Assembly: GCA_947034885.2 (NCBI GenBank)
Contig: OX344751.2
Span: 38,221,082-38,285,081, forward strand
Source of the DNA: Thuidium tamariscinum
Lineage: Eukaryota; Streptophyta; Bryopsida; Hypnales; Thuidiaceae
DNA: 64,000 nucleotides
Direction: 5' to 3'
The stretch's first letter is position 1; each line of letters starts with the position of its first letter. The position numbers were made by a program, and so were the translations under genes. The notes beneath the pieces were generated by a model that saw only the letters and a program-made list of their open reading frames with translations, was not told the DNA's origin and made no database searches. Below are positions 11,511 through 22,621 of the stretch, piece after piece.

Positions 11511-13200
11511 TCTAGAGTAGGGTGTACCAAAACAACCATGTTTTGTCTTTCTGGGAAAAGCTTGGGTCACCTATGCTTTAGGATGGGTCACTTGGCCTCG
11601 AGGGTAGATCACCTATGGTTGTGCCTCGGGTATCCATAGTCTAGGGTACCTCATTTTTTTGTCGAATATTTTACCTACCCGTTCAAATTCCTCATCTATA
11701 CAAGAAAAATTGATTGAAATTGCTGCCGCAATAGTCCGCAACTTTGTACATCAGAGCATTTTTGAACATAAGCCAAGCCTTGGAACATCCAAATGTGCAA
11801 ATTTCTTAGCAATTTTTATAAAATTCTCTAATAAAGTTTGCAAATGGTGCACTGAAAAGAATGCAAAGCCTAGAGTCTAAAATGGGAGCATCAATACTTG
11901 TTGTGCAAAACAATGCTTTAATTTGTCACCAAGGTATGTTCAGTCCATCACTGGGCTTTGGGATCATTCATACACAATGATACATGATTCATGCATTTAA
12001 AAAAAACACTACGATCATGAATCAACCACCTACTAAAACTGTATCGGACCACCAAACTCTTCGCTCAAGCTTTGCACACTAATTCCAAATGTACCTAAAA
12101 TACATATTGAAACAGCATGGCATACAGACAAAAGGACCAAGAATGATTGCATTCACTTACGCTAGACCATTGATTGAAAGTTGAAGTTATAATGAGTTAG
12201 CAATACTAAACAAGGGATTATTGAGTTAGCATGGCAACAACATACATCTCTAGCTGCTTCTGTTCAAATGACTCTTTTACAATGGAGCTATTTTTAATTG
12301 TCATGGTGTCCCAGGAAGATGTGAGGAAAATTCTTTGCATTATGTATTATATAGAAGACGTGCATTGCGAAGTAGGGGCTTCAAATATCCAAGTTTACTA
12401 CCGTATTTGTATAGGCAAGCTCATGATTTGACACAATATCTTTATCACTGTAATCAGGCAATTGAACTCAAGTCAAAAGGTACTCATCATTTGCCACATT
12501 GATACACTCATTAATGATATTGTTTGTATGTATCATTGTGTATGAATGATTCCAAAGCCTAGTAATCAATTGAACATACCTTGGTGACAAATTAAAGCAT
12601 TGTTTTACGCAACAAGTATTGATGCTCCCATTTCAAATTCTAGGCTTTGCATTCTTTTTAGTGCACCATTTGTAAACTTTATTAGAGAATTTTACAAAAA
12701 TTGCTAAAAAATTTGCACATTTGGATGTTTTGAGGCTTAACTTACAGTCAGAAATGCTTCGATGTGTAAGGTCGTAGACTATCGCGGCAATAATTTCAAT
12801 TGATTTTTCTTATATAGATGAGGAATCTGAACGGGCATGTGAAATATTCGATAAAAAAAATGAGGTACCTTGGACCATGGATACCTCAGGTACAACCATA
12901 GGTGACTCACCCTCGAGGCCAGGTGACCCGAGCTTTTCCCAAAAAGACAAAGTATGGCTGTTTTAGTATTCCTACTAGTAGAAACCTATATTTAATGTGA
13001 CAAGACCTAATTTTTCTTAACAAATTTTGTTAAACATCAAATGTAACAACTCGTGTTTTTATGTTAGCATTGATGTCATATTGATCATTTTTGTTGATAA
13101 AAAAACATGAATTGTTACATTTGATGTCTAACAAAATCCGTCAAGAAAAATTAGGTCTTGTCACATTAAACAAGGGTTTCTATAAGTGTCCCTATTAGAG
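11511..13200. mobile_element. foldback/long-TIR element (MULE-like?) in the Copia leader
   Basis: Two arms of about 450-480 bp are inverted copies: 11511 to about 11988 and about 12522-12972, with the end of the second arm resuming at 13192-13200 after a nested CACTA MITE. Shared segments include GGTACCTCATTTTTT, TTGTCACCAAGGTATGTTCA and ATCATTCATACACAATGATA. The spacer has no coding sequence. Long TIRs suit a Mutator-like or foldback element. A 10-G run lies just outside each end (11493 and 13203) and could be remains of a duplication, but I cannot define a clean TSD. Confidence 0.7.
12973..13188. mobile_element. CACTA foldback MITE nested in the foldback element
   Basis: Left end TACTAGTAGAAACC; right end read on the minus strand CACTTATAGAAACCC; 3-bp duplication TCC on both sides (12970-12972, 13189-13191). 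The arms (TTAATGTGACAAGACCTAAT and its reverse complement) are near-perfect inverted repeats. Excising it rejoins the end of the surrounding foldback arm. The interior resembles the degenerate foldback at 32911-33147. Confidence 0.85.
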
Positions 13201-13593
13201 AAGGGGGGGGGGCGGAAAGGAGTTAGAAGGGGTCTTGGGGCCTCGTTGGGTTACTGGAGGGAGTTTAGAGAGTCCGGGAGAAGAAGTCAAGGGGGGAAGG
13301 GAGCGAGGCCAGAGTGGGGGAAGTAAGGCCAGATGAAGGGAGTTCGAGGAAGAAAGCAGGGTAGGCCAGATGGGAGGTGGCCTAAAGAGAAGACAAACTA
13401 GGATAAGTCGGGAAGCTTAGGAGAGGGAACTAAGGGCCAGAGAGAGGAGAGCGGATTGAAAGAGAGAAGTATCCAGAAAGTGGTGCCCAGAGGGCGGTTG
13501 CAAAACCTCCTCTCAAAAACTAAAACTAAACTGGATATAAAAAATCTTTAAAGAACTAAAAAATGAAAGTGCAAGTAGAGTGTACTGATAATG
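13201..13593. other. Copia leader next to the 5' LTR, purine-rich
   Basis: G/A-rich leader sequence (GAGGCCAGAGTGGGGGAAG and similar) between the foldback element and the 5' LTR. It includes the degenerate primer-binding site at about 13575-13593. No coding sequence seen. Confidence 0.6.
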
Positions 13594-13807
13594 TGTTGAG
13601 TATAATAAACGAAACAAAAATTCAAAACACAAACACCAAAAAATGCAAGAGAAAAATACACATATTAACATTAAAGAATAGAAATATATACAAAGGGAGA
13701 GATGATCAATAATATTCTCTCCCTATTGGCTAAGAAATACTTTGTTGACTAATCCACCATACCTTATGAGGAGTGTTCACACTATGGTTCGCAACCGGTT
13801 CTCAACA
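13594..13807 (-). repeat. 5' LTR of the Copia element
   Basis: 214 bp, TGTTGAGTATAATAAACGAA to GGTTCTCAACA on the plus strand. It is followed directly by the ACTAT duplication. Confidence 0.95.
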
Positions 13808-14639
13808 ACTATCCCGACTAATGAAAGCAAAGAACTTTGCCCAGAAGTAAAGCACTCCCGGGAAGTGCGCCATTCATTTCCCGGGAGGATTGCGGAGCGT
13901 AATGCTGAGCTGGCGATGGATTCTTCCCGTAACCGGGGATTACATGTTTTTCATCGAACTTGCACTCTCATCCCGCGATTTCATCCAATTGCTCGTGCTT
14001 TACGCCGGACAATGACCGCTCGTCGTCGGGGATTACTGAAATTAAAGTCCTCGTCGGGCTCCGCCCTCCTCATCGGCACTTTAATTTCAGTAATCCCTCC
14101 TCCTCGGGCATTGCCCTATACGAAGAATATTCGACTCCAGAGAGTCGAGCGAAAGCCAATTCGACACAACCCCATTCACAGGAGAATTTGCGAGCACTGA
14201 GGCGTTGGATGTCGCTTTTAGCACGGCACCCTCACTACCTTGGTATAGACGGAAACAACTTCATCCCTCCGACGAAGATCGCTTTGTACATTGCCAGCCC
14301 AGTGTGGACCTTGCTTTTGGGTAGACTGATCCAAGGACCCAGGCAGATACTCCCCACTCCAACGAAATCTCCAAGTGGGTGGTCCGGGTTTTGACTGGCT
14401 TCCCCCCTGCAATTGTTGCCAATCAATAAGTTCGCAAGCTTGGACTCGTTATTTCTGGTGCCTGGACTTGTTACGAGCCTCGTTTTCGCAAGCAAATCCG
14501 AACTTCTTACTGGAAGCTGGGATAGAGAGGAAGCCAGGGAGGAGAATTGAGGGAGAATCCTTCGAAAGACGTACTCTACGGCCGGGCAGGAAGGAAGGAA
14601 GGAAAGAAGCAAGTACGCTCGTGCGCGCCGGGGCGAGCC
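13808..14639 (+). promoter_or_regulatory. 5' flank of the monooxygenase gene with strong hairpins
   Basis: Noticeably richer in G+C than the surroundings. Two inverted repeats stand out: CTCCCGGGAA (13855-13864) with TTCCCGGGAG (13878-13887), and a perfect 20-bp stem at 14029-14048 / 14078-14097 (GGGATTACTGAAATTAAAGT and its complement) around a 29-nt loop. Overlapping open frames here look like by-products of the base composition. A short (GGAA)n tract lies at about 14588-14612, just before the start codon. No TATA box is evident. Confidence 0.45.
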
Positions 14640-17600
14640 ATGGCGATGGAGGTGGACATCGCCATAGTGGGAGGAGGTTTGGGGGGACTGGCACTAGCGC
14701 TGGGATTGCAGGAACGTGGCCTGCGAGGCCATGTCTTCGAGGAAGCGCCCAAGGTGCGCAAGCATCTCGGCACCACCATCAGCCTGGGCCCCAACGGTAT
14801 ATACTATGCCAACTTTGAGGATCCAATTGCAAGGTTCTTGTCCAAGTTTAGAACGCCGCTTGAAGGACTAGCTAGCTAGTTAGCTTTCACAATCTCATCT
14901 CTCTAATGTGACGCTGCTGACATAGAATCTGACAGTCACACTAACAGATTCTATGTTTCTTCAAGTCAATCTTGTGAGGATTAATAACATTAGGATTTCC
15001 CAAACATGGCATAGCAGAGAGGTAAGCCTGTATTCTGAGTTCATAATCTGCTTACGAGACGTTGGTACCCACCTGATCACAAATGAGGGGCCTCAGAACA
15101 GAGATGTGCACGGTCATTGGCATATCTGCGATTTGCACTATAAATTATACGGAGTACGTTTTAGTGCAATTTCAAAGTGTTGCAATTCGTCGAGATGCAT
15201 CTCGAATGCCTCGGATGCTTCCCGGTAGTCGTGCCTCCTAATGTGACACCATTATATGAGTGACAGATTCGATATTTCTTCATCTCAATCTTGTGAGGGA
15301 TGATTACATTAGGGTTTTCCAAACATGGCACAGTATAGAGGTGAGACTGTTTTCTAAATTATTCACGAGACGTGGCTCCCACCTGCTCACGAATGAGGGA
15401 CCTCAGAACTGCAATTTGTGCACGGTCATTGGCATATCATATCTACGATTGGCACTATGCATTTCTTGTGTAATTTCAAAGCGTTGCAATTCGTCAAGAT
15501 GATGTGCAGGACTGAGAGCGTTAGACGGAATCAAGCCAGGGTTAAGCAGCAAAATGATGGTGAATGGCAGCGACATATCCAAAATTCGGCGGCAAATTCG
15601 GGGGGACGGCCAGCCTGAGAAGGATGATACGTTTTCACCCCCGCCTGGATCGTTTTGTACCATACCCTGGAAGAACGCTCAACAAACTCTGGAGGACGAG
15701 ATTAGCGACCCGAGCTTGCTCTACTGGCAACACGCATTCCTTGACTACTCCATTGTTGAGGTATCAATCCTTATTTGTCGCATTTTTCTCCAACTTGGCT
15801 TCCTCTATGACTCTGCAGCATGGAGTTCATGTCCTGCCTCAAGATTAAGCAGTGGTTTAAAACGTAGAAAGTGATGGTCTTCACGGAGAATGAGTTTGAG
15901 GGATGAATATTGTCATTCTTAGATTGTCAAAATATATGATTCTCCGAGCTTCCAATCAGTGAGGGTTAGAATGAAGATTATATTCAGGATTGTACCAAAG
16001 CTGGCTCCACTGGCGAAAAACATTCCTTGACTACAGCATCGTTGAGGTATCGATCAATGTGGAGCATTCCTTTCTTGCCAGATTGAAAACTGTTAGGAAA
16101 CTATTTTTGCCAGCTGAGTTTGATTAGTTTGTGGAGCATTTCCTCTGAAACTTCAAAGCACGGCGTTTTTTGTTGTCTCTAAAGTAGGGATACTATGGTT
16201 TACTATTGATTGCTTTTATTTGGTAAGGGAGGCGTGGAGGCTCGCTTTGAAGTGCCTGCAGAGGAGGGATGCAACAGCTCATCGCCTGTTCATACAAGAG
16301 TGGTGCGAGCGAAGATGGTTGTGGGTGTGGACGGTATGCGATCTCAAGTGCGGAAGTTCATGGTTGGTGATGAGCCTCGAGATCTTCTTCACACTACTTG
16401 GAACGCTCTGATTCGTACAGAGGATGTCAGGTAAAGAAGTTAATGTGCATTAGTTGTGAATTATTAAAGGTCAAAAGTAGTTAATCCAACCAGATATACC
16501 GATATCCTGGAAAATACAATTTTTGCACCCCACAGCAGAGATTCAAGGTTGTTTAAGAGATGGTTTGAGTTTTCTTATAACCGTTTTAGGTTCAGAAGTG
16601 AGCATTTCAGAGTACCCATTAAACTAGTACATCTCGCCCTCTATCTTCCCATTGAGGTACGCACTACGCTTGAAGCTGCAGAAGGGTTTTGTTGTAGCCT
16701 GTAGCTGCGGAATATCTTTAATTTTGCACTCTTTTTGCCAGATGAGTTTGATCAGGTTTCATTTCTAAGGATCTCCTTTGGATTGGCAGTTATAAATTAC
16801 ACGTTTCATCTCATATCAGTTATAAAGATAGTGTTAATTGCATGTTGATTTGATATTTACGTGATTACGTAATAGTTGGCAATGTAAAATCAAGCAATTG
16901 TCAGTGATTCTAACGTCAGACTAACATTGAGTTGACATCTTTTGCTTCACACTAATGTAACATTAACTCAACGTGAAGACTACCGCGCGGCGGAGCGCCG
17001 CCTCGCGGCCTCTCTCTGTGCTGAGATCTGAGGCGGTTTTGCTTCCCTGTTAATCCTTCCGGTCCTTGTCGTCTTGTCTCTGCCGTCTGTCTTTGTCCTC
17101 CCCCGCCAGGCCACTTGTGGTTGGCGGGTCTTGTATTTTAACCTTTGCAATGAAATCCCGTTTCATTTGTGTCAATAGAAAACGTGAAGACTACCGGTAC
17201 ATTTAATGCTTATTAATTCAACATTAATTACTTTGTCAATCTAATAGGGTTTGTTTTGTGATGATGTGCACCTGTGGCAGCTCTCTTAATTTGCACGGAA
17301 AAGGCGAATTGAGGTTCTTTAAAAACAGAAATACAAATGCAAACAGCGATAAAACTGGATATCTCGCTGATGCTGGTAGGCTTGCCCTTTAGCTTCACTG
17401 ATTTTCTCTTTATGCACTCTTGGTTTATGTTTTTCATGGTAAAGGCGTTCTTAGGGCGGGGGACTGTGTGTCAATTTCTACACTTGGGTGGCCTTCAAAT
17501 AGTAAGCTTAATTGATGTAAGTACAACTTGGCTAAATGATCACTGATCGTTGAAATGGAAATGGCGGTGTCTGATCTACCCCCCCCGTTGAACGATAGCT

Positions 17601-19075
17601 TAGGTAATTCATTCATACATAGGATAAAAACCTGACCTCACCCGGATTCAGCTCTTGTACTCAAAGATCTCTCCGCAAGTCTATTCCGATCTCCCCCAAA
17701 CACGCTTCTCCATATGTTTCAATATTCAAACTGGCACAAGTAGTATCCTCTTACCTTATTAGATGGTACTGAACAGCTTGATGGTTATTTCAGGTCGCGG
17801 GTCAACTCTGTGGCAGGTGCGGGCGCTTGATGCGAGTTGCGAGATCAAGGAGGCTTATGCTCAAGATCTCGAGGCTCATGGTCGGGATGTGAGAAAAGTC
17901 CGGGCTGTGAGGCAAGCGGAGGGTCTGGAGTTTGTAAAGAATCTAAGAGAAGCCATTGAGAGCACCGATCCTGATGCAGTTCGGGAAGCCAGAGCGTACG
18001 ATCGCCTTCCTCTCACAAGTTGGAGCGATTCCAGCAAGCGCATCGTGCTTTTGGGCGACGGTAATAGTGCTATTCCAACAACATTCTTGCACAAGAATCC
18101 AATTCATTACTTTCTTGTTCAAATTCTTGCACAAGAATCCAAATTCCTCTCACAAGTTTTGGTATTTCTTTGTATTGCACTAACCAGATGACATTGAAGA
18201 GCATATGACTGAGAATTTGGACCCTAGTAGTTCCCATCGTTGTTGCATGTTCGTATGAGTAGTGGTATCAAGCTGTACATAAAACTTTCACAGTTTGGGC
18301 CATGTAAGCATATTGATTGTTCGAGGACTATTGACAATTCTAATGACATTTCTGCGTGGAATAATAGTTGAGAAACTAATGAATTGAGTAATAGTTCAGA
18401 AAAATAGGGGATTTGGCCATGAATAGAATGGGAAACCCTGATTGAAGAAATCTTATCAAGCACATTTCTACAATGATCTGTTATAGGGTATTCTCTATTC
18501 TTGTCTACCAGGGTATCTGATCAATTTACCGTTTCTGGAATGGATGTGCAGCTGCTCACGGGATGTATTCCGGCCCTGGGCAGGGTGCTCGGACAGCTTT
18601 TGAAGATGCCCACCAGCTCTCTCTGCTTCTCCATGAGGCTTTTGCGAGTCCAGCTCCTGCAGAAACCATTCCTGATGCTGTGAAAAGGTATTGTCCCCGC
18701 TTTGATCTTTTCCTGAATCTGGACGATTGCAACGAAATTTATGTAGAACTTTCTCAACTGTGCTCACAATGGATCTACGGTTTCTTTGTTCACCGGTAGG
18801 TATTTCAATTGTCTTGACATGGGCTGTTCTACAAGCATGATTAAGTTACATTATGCAATGTTTTCTTCAGGTTTGAGGAGATGCGCATACCGCGCACCAC
18901 TAAGATCCAAGCTTGGGCAGCTGAAACCACGGGTTTGCCCTCTGAAATTCCGGAGTGGGTGCGTGGCTTGTCTCCCGAACAACGGCAAATCAGGGTTCAA
19001 GAATTTTCGACGTGGGTAAACCAATACCCTGAGGCCATCGCTGGCGACCCGAATTCCACCTACTGGAAACCGTGA
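14640..19075 (+). CDS. FAD-dependent monooxygenase (PHBH/urate-hydroxylase-like family), 7 exons
   Basis: Group A flavoprotein monooxygenase, predicted to hydroxylate an aromatic or heterocyclic substrate using FAD and NAD(P)H; the substrate cannot be told. Exons by manual splicing: 14640-14796, 15510-15760, 16228-16430, 17281-17375, 17794-18060, 18552-18687, 18871-19075. All introns are GT-AG and the phases add up to 437 residues, normal for the family. The FAD-binding GxGxxG is G11-G13-G16 (VGGGLGGLAL). The DG motif is D171-G172 (VGVDGMRSQVRK). The GD motif is G323-D324 (GDAAHGMYSGPGQGARTAFE), followed by EDAHQL. Exon 4 is short and weakly conserved, but it is needed to keep frame and gives DAGRGSTLWQVR. 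The start ATG is in context GAGCCATGG. There is no targeting peptide, as the Rossmann strand begins at residue 6. Introns 1 and 2 contain tandem duplications and intron 3 a retroposed insert. Confidence 0.88.
14903..15505 (+). repeat. tandem duplication in intron 1 of the monooxygenase gene
   Basis: About 300 bp at 14903-15203 is repeated, diverged, at about 15236-15505. Shared blocks: CAATCTTGTGAGG, CCAAACATGGCA, GCACGGTCATTGGCATATC and TTGCAATTCGTC. The second copy ends in the true acceptor (ATGTGCAG) of exon 2; the first copy has lost it. Confidence 0.8.
16000..16050 (+). repeat. shadow copy of the 3' end of exon 2 in intron 2
   Basis: CATTCCTTGACTACAGCATC followed by GTTGAGGTATCGATC repeats the end of exon 2 and its donor (15735-15768: CATTCCTTGACTACTCCATT, GTTGAG, GTATCAATC). 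It could act as a decoy or alternative 5' splice site. Confidence 0.75.
16986..17180. mobile_element. retroposed insert (SINE or truncated LINE) with 16-bp TSD
   Basis: A 195-bp GC-rich segment is flanked by identical AACGTGAAGACTACCG (16970-16985 and 17181-17196). A long TSD without inverted ends is typical of target-primed retroposition. The 3' part (TCTTGTATTTTAACC...ATGAAATCCCGTTTCA, ending AATAGAA) resembles plant L1-type 3' ends, so the orientation is probably plus. No pol III boxes are recognisable. It lies in intron 3, 100 bp before exon 4. Confidence 0.8.
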
Positions 19076-21173
19076 TGATTGTGCTACGGAACACTGAAAG
19101 GGCTGGCATGAGGTTTAGGTCGTCCAACTTCGAAAACCTTCACTGTGTGCCCCATCGGGATCGGGGCATCAAGTTATACCCAAATGGGCCTCTGGAACTA
19201 TGCTCTCGCATTGCAGCTTGGGGTCTGAGGACCAGCTTTCTTCTAGTGTTGTGAAAATTTGATTGTATGCTCTCAACCTCTAAATGGCCAAGGCACCAAA
19301 TTCTAGTGTTGCCAATATTTTGAAGTTAAATAAAATCTAACTAAATTACTATTTTTAGTAGTTTGTAGTTTTGAAAATTTCTTATTGAAGCCTAGTTTTA
19401 GCATCAAAAATCTGATTTTGAAAATGAATGATTATGATTTTCTATTCAAGATTTTGTGTAAGGATGTCCATTGCAAATCTTGAGTTTCTAGTGTTGATGA
19501 TTCTTGAAATGAACCTCAAATATTCTAGATCTTGGAGAAAAAATTGTAGTAGAAATTCATTTAAAAAGATTCTAAAGTAGACATTGAAAAGTTGTAATTG
19601 ATTGGAAATAAGTATGGTATGTCCTTTAACTTCATATGTTTTAAGTGACCAATTTTTTAGATTTGACAAGTGAAAAGAAGATTATAAAACTTTGCATCAC
19701 TTTTATAACTTTAACACCTTCATGATCAAACAAGAGAATCTTTCAATCTATAAGTAATATGGAGAATTGTTTTGTTTCTTTTTCCCATTTCATCTTTAAG
19801 GTGTCCTTTTTTATTTTGTAAGGTTACAATTTAAGAAATATTAATAGGAAAAATCAAAATGCTATCTTTTTGTTGAATTTAGAGCAAATTCTAAAAAGTT
19901 GAAGAAGTTGCCTAAGGTATGTAGGATTTGACTATTCATAATTGAAATTGGTCATAAATAGTATACTCTTCTTTTATAGTTTTTTTTAAAATATGGACCC
20001 GTAATTCATTTTGCTTTGGAAATTTATTGTTATTTTTTCAAAAATAGAACTTTGATTGAAGATATTTCAACATCTATTTAGTCAAAGTCTTTGAAATTGA
20101 GTAGTCAATTAATTTGATGGTAATGAATACAATTTTGTATTTATATTTTTAAAACATGATTATAAAGAAAACTATACATTCATTTTAGAAATGACTTTTG
20201 GGAGGTGATTTTAGAGGGAGGACCCATTACAAAAAATCAAACCTTGTGAAAGGTTGCAAGATTGTTGCCATAGTAGAGTAATTAGAGAAAAATGATAATT
20301 TAAAATAATAATAATAATTGTATTTTTTTAAAATGATGTAGCACTACTAGTAGCCACACTAGATTGGTGCTTCCAAAAAAAATTAGTTTTTTAATTTAAA
20401 ATTTTAATTTAAAAAAAATATTTTTTGTAGAAAAAGTTATGTAATTGCACTACGGCAAAAAAATCAAATTGTTGTTAAGGTAAAACAATCCATTTGTGGT
20501 CAAAATTTGGAGCCTATCCTTACGCCATTGTTGAAAATTTTTAAATTTTTTCCCACATAAAGACAAGTGTAGAAAACTCTAAGAACAATTGAACATATGT
20601 TTTTTCGACAAAGTATGAATACTATACATTTTTAAAGTGTTCAATCCAAAAGAATTTGAAGACTATCCCAAAACCAACATGTAATTGTATCCATAACACT
20701 AACCTTACTCTTTAAAAACAATCACAATATTTTCTAATATGAAAGACCTTAAAAAGTCACTTCCTACAATGATTTACATTGAAATAATTGGATGTTTCTA
20801 ACCAAGTCCTGATGAATTAAAGTTAGGTAAGACATTGATTGTAGCTTGAAAAACCATCATAGGGTCATTAGATGCCTTTTATGGGTCATTTGACAACAAT
20901 GGGTTATTCTAACTTAGTGACCCTCCATAGGATTCAAATTTTTTATAATGCTTGAGTATCTAGGGGTTAATTCATAAAGATTTCTACATTAAAAAATTTG
21001 ATGCATCTTGATCAAATTGATTGTAATTTTTGAAATATCCATTTTTGGTGTTTGACATAAAATTAAAAAAATGAATTTTTGACAACTTTTTCTCTACTCC
21101 ATATTGAATTTTTGAATTTTTTGAATTTTTTTTCCTACTCAAGTTTATCAATTGCAAAAGTTGGAAGTTCTTA
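19076..21173. other. intergenic, AT-rich
   Basis: No gene seen. The sequence TTCTTCTAGTG at 19234-19244 resembles a CACTA right end, but I could not find a matching left end and TSD. The rest is poly-A/T-rich. Confidence 0.5.
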
Positions 21174-21480
21174 TGGCAAATTTCGTTAAAATAGCGTTAT
21201 TCCAAATGCCATTTTTCAAACCGCATAGTCTGAATTGAAATTGACATTTAGGACAAGTATAGATTTTTAGAAATCTAACTCATATAGATTTTCAAAATCT
21301 ATGACAAATTTAGATTTCAAACCGCGTGGTCTGAAATATCTTGGGCAAGTATAGATTTTAGACATCTACAACACATATAGATTTCAAAAATCTATGATAG
21401 TTTTACATTTCAAAACGTGCGTCTGACACTGTCAAAAGTGTCAAACTAATGGAATATTGTCATTTTAACAAAATTTGCCA
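21174..21480. mobile_element. TIR element, family B, complete copy
   Basis: Left end TGGCAAATTTCGTTAAAAT; right end read on the minus strand TGGCAAATTTTGTTAAAATG; similarity continues to TATTCC. The interior has two diverged tandem units containing AAATCTATGA and ACCGC.TGGTCTGAA. A truncated copy lies at 54501-54688, in the 3' end of the secretory-protein gene. Both copies are preceded by TTA. Superfamily unknown. Confidence 0.7.
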
Positions 21481-22263
21481 TTCTTTGTCTAGAGTATAAA
21501 TTATTCAATATTTGTAATTTATATTATAATTATTCTTTAATCCCTACAAGATCAAATGTCCATTCATAGGACATTTGAAATTGTAGTAGTAAGGCCTTAT
21601 TTGTTCCTTTAATATATAGACAAAGTGAATTTGAGACTTTAATATATTAATATGTATAAAAACCTTTAATTGCCTAAAGGTTGTAGTCTCATCTTATCAT
21701 CAACTCAATGGTAAATCACTATAATTGTTTTAGTGTTGAAGTCTGAAAATGTGTAGATTTGTCTAATTTTTACAAATAAGGCCTTTAATGATGATGAAGT
21801 AAAAAATGAAGGTGTACTTTTGAAAATTTGACACAAGATGTAGAAATTCATTCTCTTTTGGGGAATATAAAACTTCTTTCAATCATATGCCCTAACATAA
21901 GTTATGTTGCCTCAATTATATCAAGTAATTTAGATGGTTTTGGCATCTTTTTCTAAACTTTTTATTCACTTTTGTAACTTGGCATACTTGTAACTAATAT
22001 GATATTATGGTTTTTTAAAACTAATTTTTAAAACAAAAATTTCATTCTAAAAAGAGTCTATTCTATTAACATTGCCAAACAGTTTAGGAAAAATATTAAA
22101 TATGTCTTACTACAGACTATTATTGTCTTATATTTCAAATGATTGTCTTGTGAGTATTCACCCTATGGATTATAAAACTAAAATTTCTTCATTGAAGAAG
22201 AAATCATCAAATAATAACTAGTGTATTATTGATTCATTTAACTTCCTTATATTGCAAGCAACA
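21481..22263. other. intergenic, AT-rich
   Basis: No gene, RNA or bounded repeat recognised. Confidence 0.5.
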
Positions 22264-22265
22264 TA

Positions 22266-22619
22266 AGAGGATTTTCAGCTGCAGTAAGAGACTGCGAGTT
22301 CCCAGACGCTGGGAACGCATTGGGAACGCTGGGAACGCGATGCTGATGTGGTCGAGCGACTGCCACGTCAGAAAAAAAAAATTTAATTAATTTTAATTAA
22401 ATATTAAATATTTTTAAAATATTTTTTTGAAAAAAAAAATATTTTTTTAAATCATTTTTTTTCTATTTCATACATTCTGAAGTTTTTTGAAAAAAAAAAA
22501 TTTTAATTTTTTTTTTTCAAAATTCAAAAATTCAGACCAGCAGGGTGCTGGTCTGCAGCAGTGGGAACAATTTCGGGGAACACCCCTGAAACAGTCTCTT
22601 GGGGGCCCAGAAATCCTCT
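22266..22619. mobile_element. TA-flanked MITE, family A copy 2
   Basis: Left end AGAGGATTTTCAGC, right end read on the minus strand AGAGGATTTCTGGGC, TA at 22264-22265 and 22620-22621. Short repeats of GGGAACGC(T/A) and a very A/T-rich core lie inside. Confidence 0.65.
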
Positions 22620-22621
22620 TA

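Larger units (their letters stand above)
4458..13807 (-). mobile_element. Ty1/Copia LTR retrotransposon, full length, decayed
   Basis: The element is bounded by two similar LTRs (4458-4673 and 13594-13807), each TGTTGAG...AACA, and flanked by the 5-bp duplication ACTAT (4453-4457, 13808-13812). Its genes read on the minus strand, so the right LTR is the 5' LTR. The primer-binding region next to it reads CATTATCAGTACAC, a degenerate match to the initiator-Met tRNA site (TGGTATCAGAGC). The polypurine tract beside the other LTR is GCGAGGAAGAG. The order gag, protease, integrase, RT, RNase H is the Copia order. By eye the LTRs differ at about 27 positions, nearly all transitions, so the copy is old and probably was methylated. 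Four other elements sit inside it. Confidence 0.95.

Noticed and set aside
14375..14818. ORF upstream of and overlapping the monooxygenase start
   Set aside because: Out-of-frame shadow with no motif; the FAD-binding frame starting at 14640 is supported by the GxGxxG motif and splicing.
15554..15874. Independent 106-codon gene
   Set aside because: It is exon 2 of the monooxygenase extended into intron 2.
14640..19075. The monooxygenase as a pseudogene missing an exon between 16430 and 17794
   Set aside because: A 95-nt exon at 17281-17375 with proper acceptor and donor joins both neighbours in frame and encodes the expected DAGRGSTLWQVR context.
19091..19244. CACTA element downstream of the monooxygenase
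   Set aside because: TTCTTCTAGTG looks like a CACTA end, but the best left partner (CACTGAAAGGGCTGG) matches weakly and the flanks (AAC, TTG) are not a duplication.
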